A DNA stretch of 64,000 nt from Candidatus Binatia bacterium (GTDB lineage Bacteria > Desulfobacterota > Binatia > HRBIN30). Of the stretch, positions 35,477-45,674 are shown piece after piece (position 1 is the stretch's first letter; each line of letters starts with the position of its first letter). The stretch lies in contig JAOAHD010000007.1 in NCBI GenBank assembly GCA_026415395.1, positions 1,105,972-1,169,971 of the forward strand, given 5' to 3'. The notes below the pieces were generated by a model, which saw only the letters and a list, made by a program, of their open reading frames with translations, searched no databases and was not told the origin of the DNA. A program made the position numbers and the translations under genes.

Positions 35477-36285
35477 ACGTATTCCTGAACTTGGTTCGTG
35501 TGGCCTTGGCGAGTGCTTGGACGGCCCTTTTGGGCACTCCTGTGCTGCTCATTGTTTGGGCCCGCTACATATGGGGATGGTTGCAGGCAAGCCTCGGCTT
35601 TCCCGAGCGGTTCGATCGCGTGGTTGCGCAAAACGCATACCTTGCGTGCTGGGTGGCGCAACGGTTGTGGACGGGCGTCTTGCTCGCCATTGCCGGAATC
35701 CGCCTGCGGGTGCGCGAGGCAGTGCCCGTGGATTGGCAGCGAACCCACGTGATTTGCGCCAACCATGCCAGCATTTTCGACATTCTGGCGTTGGTTCGGG
35801 TGGTTCCGATCCCGTTTCGCTTCGTCGCCAAACGCGAGTTGGAGAAGTGGCCGATCATTGGTTGGGCATTGCGGCCGTCGGGGCAAATCCTGATTGATCG
35901 ACAAAACCGTGCCCAAGCAATTCGGGCCATTGCAGAAGCTGCCGCGCGGAAAATCCGCGGGCAGGTGATCTTCTTTGTGGAGGGCACGCGCAGCCGCTCC
36001 GGAGAGTTGCTGCCCTTCAAGAAGGGGGCCTTTCATTTCGCGCTCGACCATAGGCTGCCGATTCTGCCAACGGCCATTTGCGGGAGTTATGCCGCGTTGG
36101 CGCGGGTGCCGTGGTGGCGGCTCAATCCGGGAAGAACGATCGAGATTCGCTTTGGTTCTGCGATCGAGGTGGACAGCCACCACCATCCAGGCGTTGACGA
36201 ACTGATGACCGCAACCAGGGCCCAGATCGTTGCCCAGCTTGACGCTGGGGACTGCGGCCCCTCGGCTGTGCAAGGAGCGTTGTGA
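35473..36285 (+). CDS. 1-acyl-sn-glycerol-3-phosphate acyltransferase (PlsC-like)
   Basis: 270 residues from GTG 35473, overlapping the NUDIX stop (GTGA) and preceded by GGAGG (35461-35465). Membrane segments near the N-terminus are followed by the catalytic His98-x4-Asp103 (NHASIFD), then VAKRELEKWPIIG and VEGTRSRSG, which binds the glycerol phosphate. It makes phosphatidic acid for membrane lipids. The BolA gene follows 62 bases later. Confidence 0.9.
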   Translation: MNVFLNLVRVALASAWTALLGTPVLLIVWARYIWGWLQASLGFPERFDRVVAQNAYLACWVAQRLWTGVLLAIAGIRLRVREAVPVDWQRTHVICANHASIFDILALVRVVPIPFRFVAKRELEKWPIIGWALRPSGQILIDRQNRAQAIRAIAEAAARKIRGQVIFFVEGTRSRSGELLPFKKGAFHFALDHRLPILPTAICGSYAALARVPWWRLNPGRTIEIRFGSAIEVDSHHHPGVDELMTATRAQIVAQLDAGDCGPSAVQGAL

Positions 36286-36347
36286 CGCCGCTTCCAGAAG
36301 CGAAGCCGTAGTTGTTCGCGGCCACGAGCCTGCTAGGGAAAAGCGCC

Positions 36348-36620
36348 ATGAGTCCGCAAGAAATTGAGCGCCTCATTCGCGCCGCGTTGCCTGATGCGCA
36401 GGTCGAAGTGGTGGATGAAGTGGGGGACGGCAATCACTTCCGGGCGACGGTTGTGTGTGCCGACTTTGCCGGAAAGAACCTCGTTCAACGGCATCAGATG
36501 GTGTACCGAGCGCTGGGCGACGCCATGCGCGACCGTATCCACGCGTTGGCGATCGGGGCGTACACTCCAGAGGAATTGGAGCAACGGAGGACTCAGGGGC
36601 CAGGGTCCGCGAACGGTTAA
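36348..36620 (+). CDS. BolA family protein
   Basis: 90 residues from ATG 36348. The central class II KH-like fold is seen in VEVVDEVGDGNHFRATVV, followed by FAGKNLVQRHQMVYRALGD, where the conserved His and Arg bind or coordinate a shared cluster. BolA proteins pair with CGFS glutaredoxins to handle [2Fe-2S] clusters, and exactly such a gene follows 31 bases downstream. Confidence 0.92.
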   Translation: MSPQEIERLIRAALPDAQVEVVDEVGDGNHFRATVVCADFAGKNLVQRHQMVYRALGDAMRDRIHALAIGAYTPEELEQRRTQGPGSANG

Positions 36621-36651
36621 GTTTACCAACTTGCGTAGGGAGGTATAGAGT

Positions 36652-36999
36652 ATGGCGCGAGACGTGTTTGCCGAAATCGAGCAGGAAATTCGAGAAAATA
36701 AGGTGATCATCTACATGAAGGGCAATCCAACGTTCCCGATGTGTGGCTTTTCGGCCGCCGCGGTGGAGTGTCTCAAGCAGTATGGTTACCCCTTCGCACA
36801 CGTGGATGTTCTCGAGGATCCCGAGAAACGCGAAGCCATCAAGCAGTACTCCGACTGGCCCACGATTCCGCAGATTTATATCGGTGGGCAGTTTATTGGC
36901 GGGTGTGACATCATCCGCGAGCTGCACGCCAGCGGGGAGTTACGGGCACTCCTCGAGCAAGCGTTTGCTGATCTGCCCGTGGCTTCTGAAAAGGCTTAG
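36652..36999 (+). CDS. grxD: monothiol glutaredoxin (Grx4 family)
   Basis: 115 residues with the monothiol site FPMCGFSAAAV, the upstream Lys in VIIYMKGNPTFP, WPTIPQIYIGGQFIGG and GGCDI-type glutathione contacts. It binds a bridging [2Fe-2S] cluster and works with BolA in iron sensing and Fe-S delivery. AGGGAGG (36637-36643) fixes the start at ATG 36652. It forms a two-gene unit with bolA. Confidence 0.94.
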   Translation: MARDVFAEIEQEIRENKVIIYMKGNPTFPMCGFSAAAVECLKQYGYPFAHVDVLEDPEKREAIKQYSDWPTIPQIYIGGQFIGGCDIIRELHASGELRALLEQAFADLPVASEKA

Positions 37000-37055
37000 T
37001 CGGGTCCGTCCTTTTCGGCTTGCAATTCGCGGTTATTTGAAGCAGGCCAACTCGG

Positions 37056-39758
37056 GTGCGTTGCACGAGAATCCGCCACTTCTTGCTGCGAGCCCGAGGC
37101 TTGAGGGGCAAGCCAATCCGTTTGGGAAGTGCGGCGTTCGTGGTTGTACTGTGCGCGCTCGCTGCTGAGGCGGCGGATGCGGCAACGCCGCGCCCAACCC
37201 GCACGCCGACTCCTTCGCGAACGCCCCGGGGCACAGTGGCAGCGACGTTTACGGCAACACCGGCTAGACCGTCGCCAACGGGTGCGGCGCGCGAAACGCA
37301 AAGTGCAACCCCCACCGTGAGTAACAAGACGCCGACAGTCGGAGCCACGACGATTCTTGGCTCACCGACGCCGAGTGCCACGCCAACGGTAAATCCCTTC
37401 GGGGCCGCCGTTCTGTTTCGCAGTGCCGTCGAGATCGGGAGCGTGGGGGAGAGATTGACGGGAATTGCGGCTGGCAGTGTCGATGTGCGCCGTGGCAACC
37501 AATTTTTGGACCTAGTCGTGGCCGATGGGAGCGCAGGCGGCGTGAGGTGGCTGGAAGGCCGGGGCACGGGCGCCTTCTTGGTGCGTGGTTTCTCCGCGGT
37601 TATCGCCAACGCAAGTCACGCGGTGCTAGCGGACTTCGATGAAGATGACGTAGTCGACGTGGCCACGATCGATCCGGCAACAAGCACCGTGGCTGTGGCA
37701 TTGGGACGCGGCGACGGAAGCTTTGCCCCGGAAATTGCGGCCTCGATCGGTGGGGACCTCCGGGCTCTGACCGCCGTAGACCACTTTCTCGCCGTCGCTG
37801 ATGCAGCCAACAACCAAGTGATTTTGTTGGAGGTAGAGCTCGGCCCAGTTTTGTCCGTCATCGGCTCCCTTCCCGTTGGCAGAGAGCCGGCAGCCGTCGC
37901 TGCGGGCGACTTTGACACAAACGGATTGACCGACCTAGCCGTGGGCAACCACGGCTCTGGCGACGTGAGTATCCTCCGGCAAGGCGCTGGGCGTGCATTT
38001 TCGCCTTTTGCCACGGTCGCCGTGGGTTCGGGAGTGTCGGCGGTAGGCTGGGGCGACGTGAATGGTGATGGTGCGGCCGACCTCATCGCAGCACGGCAAA
38101 ACGGTGAGATCGTCGTTTTCCGTAACGACGCTCGGCGCAGCTTTTCCCGATTATTTGCCATGGGGGTCGGGCAAAACCCGGCTGCGGTGTTGGTGCTCGA
38201 CGACCGCAGCCCGGGGCAGGTGGTCAACGGAGACGGCCGGGCGGACATGGTCATTTTGCACCGAGGTGCGAACGACATTGGCGTGCTTACTGGGCTTGGC
38301 GACGGTAGGTTCGAGACATCTTCGCGGCTGGTGGTGGGGGCCGACCCTGTCGGACTTGTAGTAGGAAACTTCGATGAGGACGAGGCCGGTGCTGTCGATC
38401 TCGCAACCGCGAACGCTGGGGCGGACACGGTAAGTGTGATTCGTGGTCAAGGCGGCGGATCGTTCGTGGCTGCTTTGTCTTTTGCCACAGGTGTGCAGCC
38501 TGTCGCGTTGCAGCTTGCGGACTTCGATCGAGACGGTCTTTTGGATGCACTCGCGCTGAATGGGAGTGATGGCACCTTGTCTCTCCTACGGGGTAATGGA
38601 AGAGGAAGCTTCCACCCCCGCAAGGACTTTGCAGCACTCAGTGGGGCGACTGTGCTCGCGGCGGGTGACTTCGATGGCGACGGCTTTGTCGATGCCGCGG
38701 TTGCACGCAGAAACGAGAGTAGAATCACAATCCTTCCGAACAGCGTATCCGGGTTCGGACTTCCCCGCATCGTCCCTGTGCAGGGAGGGATCTCCACGTT
38801 GGTCGGCAGCGACTTGGACCGTGACGGCCGCGGCGACCTGATCGTCTTGGAGTCGGGGACACAGCGCGCACTGGTGCTTCGGAGCAACGGCGCGTTTACC
38901 TTTGAGACCCGTATGTTTGATCTCGGCGGCATCGGAACGACCGCGACCGTGGGGGAAGTGTTTGGCGACGCGAACCCAGACTTTGTCGTTGGTACTAGTG
39001 ATCCGCCCGGCATCGATGTGTTTGCCGGCATCGGCGGCGCTGAGTTTCAATTGGTAGAGCACATCGATCTGCCCGGGGATCCGGCTTACGTAGCGATCGA
39101 TGACTTTGTTGGGGACGGAAAGCCGGACATTGCCGTGCTCAGCCCGACGGCACAAAGGCTCGATCTCTTCGCCGGTAACGGGTTGGGACGATGGCAGCTC
39201 GTTTCTACCCAGTCGATCTCTTCGGATAGTGGCGGGTTGGCGGCTGCGGATCTCAACGGAAACGGGGCGGCGGACCTGGTCACTGCCGGCCGGCTGGCGA
39301 GTCGCGTGACTGTTTGGTCTGGCGACGGCCAGGGAAACTTTTCCCCGATAACGTTTGCGGTCGGGGCCGGACCCACTGACGTACGTGTTGCACATTTGAA
39401 CGTTGTCTCTGATGCGACCGGTGGATTGGCGGAAGTGGTGTCGCTCAACACCGACGCAGATACGGTAACCGTGCTCCGCAACATCACTCGCGCAACGCTC
39501 CCGCCTGCGACGGCGACTCCCACCGTGGGTCCGGGCACTCCACCGCCGCCCGAGCCGCCGACGCCGCTGCCAACACGGACGCGTCGACCCGCGGGATCGT
39601 CGAGCAGTTCCGGCGGGTGCGCGATTCCGAGTCCAGCAGGAGGGGCCGACGCAAGCCATGGCTTGCTCCTGCTCTTCCCGCCGTTTTGGCTTTGGGGACG
39701 AGCTTGGTTCCGACTGCGCCGCTTGCGCCTTAACAAAGCCGCGCGTACAGTGCATTGA
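37056..39758 (+). CDS. secreted FG-GAP/VCBS-repeat protein with Thr/Pro linkers and C-terminal anchor-like tail
   Basis: About 900 residues from GTG 37056. A signal peptide (hydrophobic LGSAAFVVVLCALAAEAADA) is followed by a Thr/Pro-rich linker (about 43-115). Some 14 FG-GAP repeats then run to about residue 810, with D-x-N/D-x-D-G-x-x-D calcium loops, and a second Thr/Pro linker follows. The last 46 residues hold GGC (Cys855), a hydrophobic stretch (869-885) and an Arg-rich end, the layout of C-terminal sorting tails such as MYXO-CTERM. No enzyme residues were seen. It is likely a surface adhesin or scaffold. Confidence 0.8.
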   Translation: MRCTRIRHFLLRARGLRGKPIRLGSAAFVVVLCALAAEAADAATPRPTRTPTPSRTPRGTVAATFTATPARPSPTGAARETQSATPTVSNKTPTVGATTILGSPTPSATPTVNPFGAAVLFRSAVEIGSVGERLTGIAAGSVDVRRGNQFLDLVVADGSAGGVRWLEGRGTGAFLVRGFSAVIANASHAVLADFDEDDVVDVATIDPATSTVAVALGRGDGSFAPEIAASIGGDLRALTAVDHFLAVADAANNQVILLEVELGPVLSVIGSLPVGREPAAVAAGDFDTNGLTDLAVGNHGSGDVSILRQGAGRAFSPFATVAVGSGVSAVGWGDVNGDGAADLIAARQNGEIVVFRNDARRSFSRLFAMGVGQNPAAVLVLDDRSPGQVVNGDGRADMVILHRGANDIGVLTGLGDGRFETSSRLVVGADPVGLVVGNFDEDEAGAVDLATANAGADTVSVIRGQGGGSFVAALSFATGVQPVALQLADFDRDGLLDALALNGSDGTLSLLRGNGRGSFHPRKDFAALSGATVLAAGDFDGDGFVDAAVARRNESRITILPNSVSGFGLPRIVPVQGGISTLVGSDLDRDGRGDLIVLESGTQRALVLRSNGAFTFETRMFDLGGIGTTATVGEVFGDANPDFVVGTSDPPGIDVFAGIGGAEFQLVEHIDLPGDPAYVAIDDFVGDGKPDIAVLSPTAQRLDLFAGNGLGRWQLVSTQSISSDSGGLAAADLNGNGAADLVTAGRLASRVTVWSGDGQGNFSPITFAVGAGPTDVRVAHLNVVSDATGGLAEVVSLNTDADTVTVLRNITRATLPPATATPTVGPGTPPPPEPPTPLPTRTRRPAGSSSSSGGCAIPSPAGGADASHGLLLLFPPFWLWGRAWFRLRRLRLNKAARTVH
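37182..37395 (+). repeat. low-complexity Thr/Pro codon repeat (linker)
   Basis: Short, degenerate ACG/CCG-rich units encode alternating Thr and Pro with Arg or Ala. This is a flexible, probably glycosylated linker between the signal peptide and the propeller, and not a CRISPR or tandem satellite. Confidence 0.7.
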
Positions 39759-41462
<1,704 letters not shown>

Positions 41463-41495
41463 AACAAAGAAACTCGAATGCGAAAGGAGAAACGT

Positions 41496-41978
41496 GTGCG
41501 GAACGCGTTGGGATTGTTGCTGAGTCTGTCCGTGTTGGCGTGGGCGATTGCCCTTGGGCCCCGCGCGGTGAGTGCCGGAGCGGAGGACTGGAACGACGCG
41601 AAGATTCAATGGCGGAGCTACGAAGACGGACTTGCGGAGGCAAAAAACCAAGGTAAGCCGGTGTGCTTGATCTTCTACACAACCTGGTGTCCGCACTGTG
41701 CGAACTATTCTCGGGTGTTTCAGGACGATCGGATCGTCGAGCAAGCCAAGAAGTTAGTGATGATCCGTGTAGACGCGGACAAACGGCGTGATTTGAGCGA
41801 CAAGTATAAACCAGACGGGGCATACATTCCGCGTACGTTTTTCCTCTCTCCCAGCGGCGAGCTCGATCTCGCGATCGAAGCGGGACGTGCCCAATTCAAG
41901 TTCTTTTACGACGAGCACGATGCAGGGCATGTTCTGAAAGCGATGCAAGCGGCGTCGGAAAAGTACGCGCGCAAGTAA
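41496..41978 (+). CDS. exported thioredoxin-like protein (CPHC)
   Basis: 160 residues from GTG 41496, chosen because AAAGGAG lies seven bases upstream; ATG 41478 would add six residues. A signal peptide (about 1-27, ending VSAGA) is followed by a thioredoxin fold with the active site WCPHC (Cys65, Cys68) and the cis-Pro segment AYIPRTFFL. A periplasmic disulfide or thiol role is likely. It might supply reducing power for the many Cys-rich or haem-bearing secreted proteins encoded next, but this is a guess. Confidence 0.82.
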   Translation: MRNALGLLLSLSVLAWAIALGPRAVSAGAEDWNDAKIQWRSYEDGLAEAKNQGKPVCLIFYTTWCPHCANYSRVFQDDRIVEQAKKLVMIRVDADKRRDLSDKYKPDGAYIPRTFFLSPSGELDLAIEAGRAQFKFFYDEHDAGHVLKAMQAASEKYARK

Positions 41979-42052
41979 TGGAGCCCGTTTGCTTCGGGGC
42001 GAGCATCGGGCAGTCTCGTTCGTCCTTGGGCGCACGATGTGCAGATAATGTG

Positions 42053-42083
42053 TTGACAAAGCACGTCCATGACGTGCTATGAA
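42053..42083 (+). promoter_or_regulatory. promoter with a palindrome centred in a 19-base spacer
   Basis: A perfect -35 TTGACA (42053-42058) is followed after 19 bases by TATGAA (42078-42083). The spacer holds an 8-3-8 perfect inverted repeat, AGCACGTC-CAT-GACGTGCT (42060-42078), centred almost exactly between the two elements. Such geometry is known for MerR-family activators, which twist over-long spacers; a simple repressor operator is the alternative. The 1118-residue secreted protein starts 136 bases downstream. Confidence 0.5.
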
Positions 42084-42218
42084 GCGGGGCCATCGAGAGG
42101 GGTGCCGCGGGAGAGGGCATGGTCGCACGCCGAAACGTGAGGGAACGTAGAGCGGCTCGGAGCAGATTTGCAGGCTCGCCCAGGCCTTGTGTGGCGCGCA
42201 TCCAGGGAGGGAATCGCG

Positions 42219-45200
42219 GTGCAGCACGAGAATCGGTGGCTCGTTGCAGTTGTTCAGAGTGTCCTCGTTAGTCTGCTGCTTGTGGGTGGGGTGCAACCCC
42301 GTGCCTACGGGCAAGGCATTTCTGGGCTCTCCATCACCGATAATAGCGAGGCCGATCTCTTAGAGAACCCGCCGACCGCGCGGCAGCGACGCCATCAAGT
42401 AAGCACCCTAACGAGTTCCGCCACTGGGTTTAGTACGCGTTACGCCGCAGTCGTGGGGACCGATACGGAAACTACAGCACAGAGACAGGTTTCGCTGAAC
42501 TCGGATTACACGTTGAATTTCACAGTTACCGCGCCGGGGGCGTATCACCTGAATGTTACGACGAGCCGTGTCGGTGCCTTTACGGTCGTGGATGAAGGGG
42601 GTGGCGCTGCGCACGCAGATGCCACGTCGATCAATGGGACACAAACTGGAGGTGTTGTCGTCAATGGATCGTTGAGTTTGCCGGACCCGGGTTTTTTGGA
42701 GAGTTTCACTGGAAGCGGCAATTTGCCGTTCAACGACAGCAGCACAGCGACGATTCGTGGGTTGAGCAACGGTGTTCCGCAACCTCATTCGATTCGCTTC
42801 GTGTGGAGTCAAAGTTGCGGAAGCGATAACGGTGCGGGCGGCGGGGACGAATGTGCGGTGCGTATGGGCATGGCGCTGACGTTTAGCGGCCAGACGGCCG
42901 GAACTTACCCGGGTGTGGGCAGCCGGGACATCAATAGCGATGGGCACTTCGTTACCGTGACCTTTACGTCGTTTTGCGGTGACGGTGCTGTCCAGCCGGA
43001 AGTGGGCGAGGATTGCGATCAGGGCAGTGCCAATGGTACCTCGGGATCGTGTTGCACGGCAAACTGCACCTTCAAGTCGGTGGGAACGATTTGCCGTACC
43101 TCTACGGGTCCGTGTGACCCGGCTGAAACCTGCACGGGCAGCAGCGCCGTTTGCCCGTCTGACGGCCTGGCTGCGCCCGGAACAATCTGCCGCGCGGCGG
43201 CGGGTGCCTGCGACGTGGCGGAAACTTGCAGCGGTACGAGCGCCACTTGCCCGGCAGATGCAAAATCAACGGGTGTATGCCGGGCCGCTGCCGGTCCGTG
43301 TGATGTGGCGGAAACCTGCGATGGCATAAGCGACCACTGCCCAACTGATGCCTTCCAGCCGGCAACGGTGGTTTGTCGCCCCGCGACTGGAACCTGCGAC
43401 GTTGCCGAGAACTGCACGGGTACGGCGGCGAATTGCCCCGAGGATAATTTTGCCCCGGATGAAACTCCGTGCAGCGACGGAAACGCCTGTACGACCGGGG
43501 ACGCGTGCTTCGGCGGCGTCTGCCAAGGCGGTGATCCGCTCGTGTGCGATGCCTGCCAGACTTGCAATCCGGCGTCAGGCTGTGTGGGAGCACCGTGTAC
43601 GTCGACCCCAACCCCGAGCTATACCCTGACCCCAACGGCGACTCCCACGGGCACGTGGACGCCGCTTCCGTCGCTGACACCAACGGCGACCTCGACGCGG
43701 ACCCCAACTCCGACGCGGACGCCCACTCGCACCCGAACGGCAACTCCGTCCCCGAGTCCGACGCCGACACCTACCTTGCCGTGTGCATTGCAAGCGCCGG
43801 TCAATCCTTGCATTGCTGGTGGTGGTAGCTCGGTGACGGACTGCGGTCTTGAGTGGCGCATTGAGCCGGTACCGGTACTGGACCGTAAAGGCCGGCCGAA
43901 GAACAAGGTTGTGTGTTATGAAGGTGATCCGCGGTGCGATACGGATCCCGACCTCAACAACCGTAGCTGCACCATCAGCCCGCGTGTTTGCATCAATAAC
44001 ACCGATCCGCGTTTCCCGGCCTGCTTTGCCACCTTTGGCCTGAGTTCCATCGAGGTCCTCAAGCCGCGTGCCACAAGCATCAAGCCTCTCGATGTGGCAA
44101 ACCTCAACGCACTAGAGGCGGTGTTTGGTAGCGGCGGATGGGGGCTCTCGGTCATCCGTGCGAAGACTCCAACGCCGGGCTCGACCTACACGACACTGAA
44201 CCAGTGCAGCGCGCCTGTCCCAATTGTCGTGCCTTTGAAAGTGACCTACTTGAGCGACGGCATCACGGTGAAGAGTGTGCGGCCAGGCCGGTACACGGTG
44301 CGGCTACGCGCCCGCGATCCTTTTGGCAAGGCAGAGCCAGACACCGTGAAATTCGAATGCCGCGTCAGTACATGCGGAAATGGGATCCAGGAGCCGTGGG
44401 AAACGTGCGATGATGGCAATCGTGCTGACGGGGACGGGTGTAACCGTGGTTGCCAGTTAGAAGCAACGCCTACACCGACGCCGACGAACACCGGGACCCC
44501 CACACGCACGGCAACGGATACACCGACGGAGACGCCGACGTTCACAGCGACCCCGACTGAAACTCCAACCGTTACTCCAACTCCGAGCTTTACGCTCCCG
44601 CCGGGTGCGCCGACGTACACGCCGACGAATACGCCGACACCTACGAATACGTTCACGCGTACGCCAACACGAACCCGAACACCCACGCGAACCCACACAC
44701 CGACGGTGACTCAGACCCCAACGAATACCGCCACCCCGACGCCGACGCCGCTCACCCGTGTGTGCACGTTGCGACCGAACGCCACCAATGGTGCCGTGGT
44801 GAAGCTGCAAACGACCTCCGGTATCAACCTGAACTTGCTGCTGAGTGGTTACCAAACGTGGCAGTTCTCAGATCTTAATCCCGCCAACGGTGTTCGACTG
44901 ATCACCATCCCAGCGGCTGGGTCTCACTACAATCCGATTAACTTGTTGGGATTGGCGAAGGTCTGTGTCCGTCCTGGCGGAGATGGTACCGGAATACTCG
45001 ATTGCGACGGCGGTGAACCGAACTACGATTCCGTCGCTGTGCAGGATCACGACACGTCGCAACCACCCGGGCCGAACGGCGGCTTGCCGCAAGACCCAGA
45101 GTGCGACAATGTGTTCGTCAATCCCGGCGGGCTTGTTTCCCAGGCAAAGCCCTCGGATCAGTTCCCGCCAGCGTGCATCTCGCCAATCCAGGTGACACTG

Positions 45201-45575
45201 AGCGGCACTTACCCGGCAGGTGGAATGACACTGACCGAATCTCTCCTGCTGAGGATTTTGACCGATACCAGCGCTCCATGCCCCGCCGACTCTGATCCAT
45301 TCGATCCGAATGCTGGAGACCTGTCGCTGACGGGCTTGGTGACCACCGGCGCGGTCAGCGCGACGGTGTATGACGCCGTTAACTCGAGCGGCACGGCGCT
45401 GACTCAGACGAACTTGAGCACTTCGGCGACCAACACGCCGTTCGGCTGTACGAACATCCAGAACAACGTGCTGAACACCGGCCGGCTTGGCTTCGCCCTA
45501 CCGTTCGCAGAAATTGTCCTGCCAGGATTCCCGACCATGGACGCGGTGGGCACGGTGCACTTGGCTTGTCAGTGA
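42219..45575 (+). CDS. large secreted Cys-rich protein with disintegrin-like repeats and Thr/Pro linkers
   Basis: 1118 residues from GTG 42219, which has GGGAGG (42205-42210) upstream. A signal peptide (ending near YGQG) is followed by a beta-rich domain (about 30-240, [15 protein letters not shown]). Next comes a myxobacterial-type disulfide repeat (CGDG...EDCD), then four disintegrin-like units of the form [17 protein letters not shown] (about 299-413). Thr/Pro linker 1 (461-521) leads to a Cys-containing domain with a second CGNGIQ...CDDGN repeat. Thr/Pro linker 2 (748-848) precedes a C-terminal beta domain. No catalytic motif is visible. It is probably a surface adhesion protein. Confidence 0.75.
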   Translation: MQHENRWLVAVVQSVLVSLLLVGGVQPRAYGQGISGLSITDNSEADLLENPPTARQRRHQVSTLTSSATGFSTRYAAVVGTDTETTAQRQVSLNSDYTLNFTVTAPGAYHLNVTTSRVGAFTVVDEGGGAAHADATSINGTQTGGVVVNGSLSLPDPGFLESFTGSGNLPFNDSSTATIRGLSNGVPQPHSIRFVWSQSCGSDNGAGGGDECAVRMGMALTFSGQTAGTYPGVGSRDINSDGHFVTVTFTSFCGDGAVQPEVGEDCDQGSANGTSGSCCTANCTFKSVGTICRTSTGPCDPAETCTGSSAVCPSDGLAAPGTICRAAAGACDVAETCSGTSATCPADAKSTGVCRAAAGPCDVAETCDGISDHCPTDAFQPATVVCRPATGTCDVAENCTGTAANCPEDNFAPDETPCSDGNACTTGDACFGGVCQGGDPLVCDACQTCNPASGCVGAPCTSTPTPSYTLTPTATPTGTWTPLPSLTPTATSTRTPTPTRTPTRTRTATPSPSPTPTPTLPCALQAPVNPCIAGGGSSVTDCGLEWRIEPVPVLDRKGRPKNKVVCYEGDPRCDTDPDLNNRSCTISPRVCINNTDPRFPACFATFGLSSIEVLKPRATSIKPLDVANLNALEAVFGSGGWGLSVIRAKTPTPGSTYTTLNQCSAPVPIVVPLKVTYLSDGITVKSVRPGRYTVRLRARDPFGKAEPDTVKFECRVSTCGNGIQEPWETCDDGNRADGDGCNRGCQLEATPTPTPTNTGTPTRTATDTPTETPTFTATPTETPTVTPTPSFTLPPGAPTYTPTNTPTPTNTFTRTPTRTRTPTRTHTPTVTQTPTNTATPTPTPLTRVCTLRPNATNGAVVKLQTTSGINLNLLLSGYQTWQFSDLNPANGVRLITIPAAGSHYNPINLLGLAKVCVRPGGDGTGILDCDGGEPNYDSVAVQDHDTSQPPGPNGGLPQDPECDNVFVNPGGLVSQAKPSDQFPPACISPIQVTLSGTYPAGGMTLTESLLLRILTDTSAPCPADSDPFDPNAGDLSLTGLVTTGAVSATVYDAVNSSGTALTQTNLSTSATNTPFGCTNIQNNVLNTGRLGFALPFAEIVLPGFPTMDAVGTVHLACQ
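43113..43458 (+). repeat. four disintegrin-like coding repeats
   Basis: Units of roughly 105-111 bases each encode C-D-(V/P)-A-E-(T/N)-C-x-G-x4-C-P-x-D followed by a short spacer with one more Cys. The pattern resembles the disintegrin loop of ADAM proteins (C-D-x-x-E-x-C-x-G). The copies differ at the DNA level, so they are not recent duplicates. Confidence 0.6.
43600..43782 (+). repeat. Thr/Pro linker repeat 1
   Basis: A degenerate ACN-CCN codon array encodes about 60 residues of TPTPT type with occasional Arg, Ser and Leu, inside the disintegrin-repeat protein. The reverse strand shows long but meaningless Val/Gly-rich frames because of it. Confidence 0.7.
44462..44760 (+). repeat. Thr/Pro linker repeat 2
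   Basis: A longer ACN-CCN array (about 100 residues, [13 protein letters not shown] type) separates the second Cys-rich domain from the C-terminal beta domain. It is likely O-glycosylated if the organism does so; that is not visible from sequence. Confidence 0.7.
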
Positions 45576-45583
45576 CGAGGGAA

Positions 45584-45619
45584 CGAGGTCCCCAGGGACA
45601 GGTCACTCTGGGGACCTCG
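45584..45619. terminator. perfect 12-base inverted repeat between two surface-protein genes
   Basis: CGAGGTCCCCAG (45584-45595) pairs fully with CTGGGGACCTCG (45608-45619) around a 12-base loop, 9 bases after the upstream stop. There is no T-run, so it may be a factor-dependent terminator, an RNA-stability hairpin or a protein-binding site. Confidence 0.45.
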
Positions 45620-45674
45620 CCACGCTCATGGTGCTCAGTTGCAAAGGGGGTGCGCCATGGTGCACCTGTAAGAT

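Noticed and set aside
43019..43906. Several minus-strand frames with Val/Gly repeats
   Set aside because: They are reverse readings of the Thr/Pro and Cys-rich repeats of the plus-strand gene.
43600..44760. CRISPR-like or satellite repeat
   Set aside because: The repetition is codon-level Thr/Pro bias inside one open frame, with no constant repeat or spacer length.
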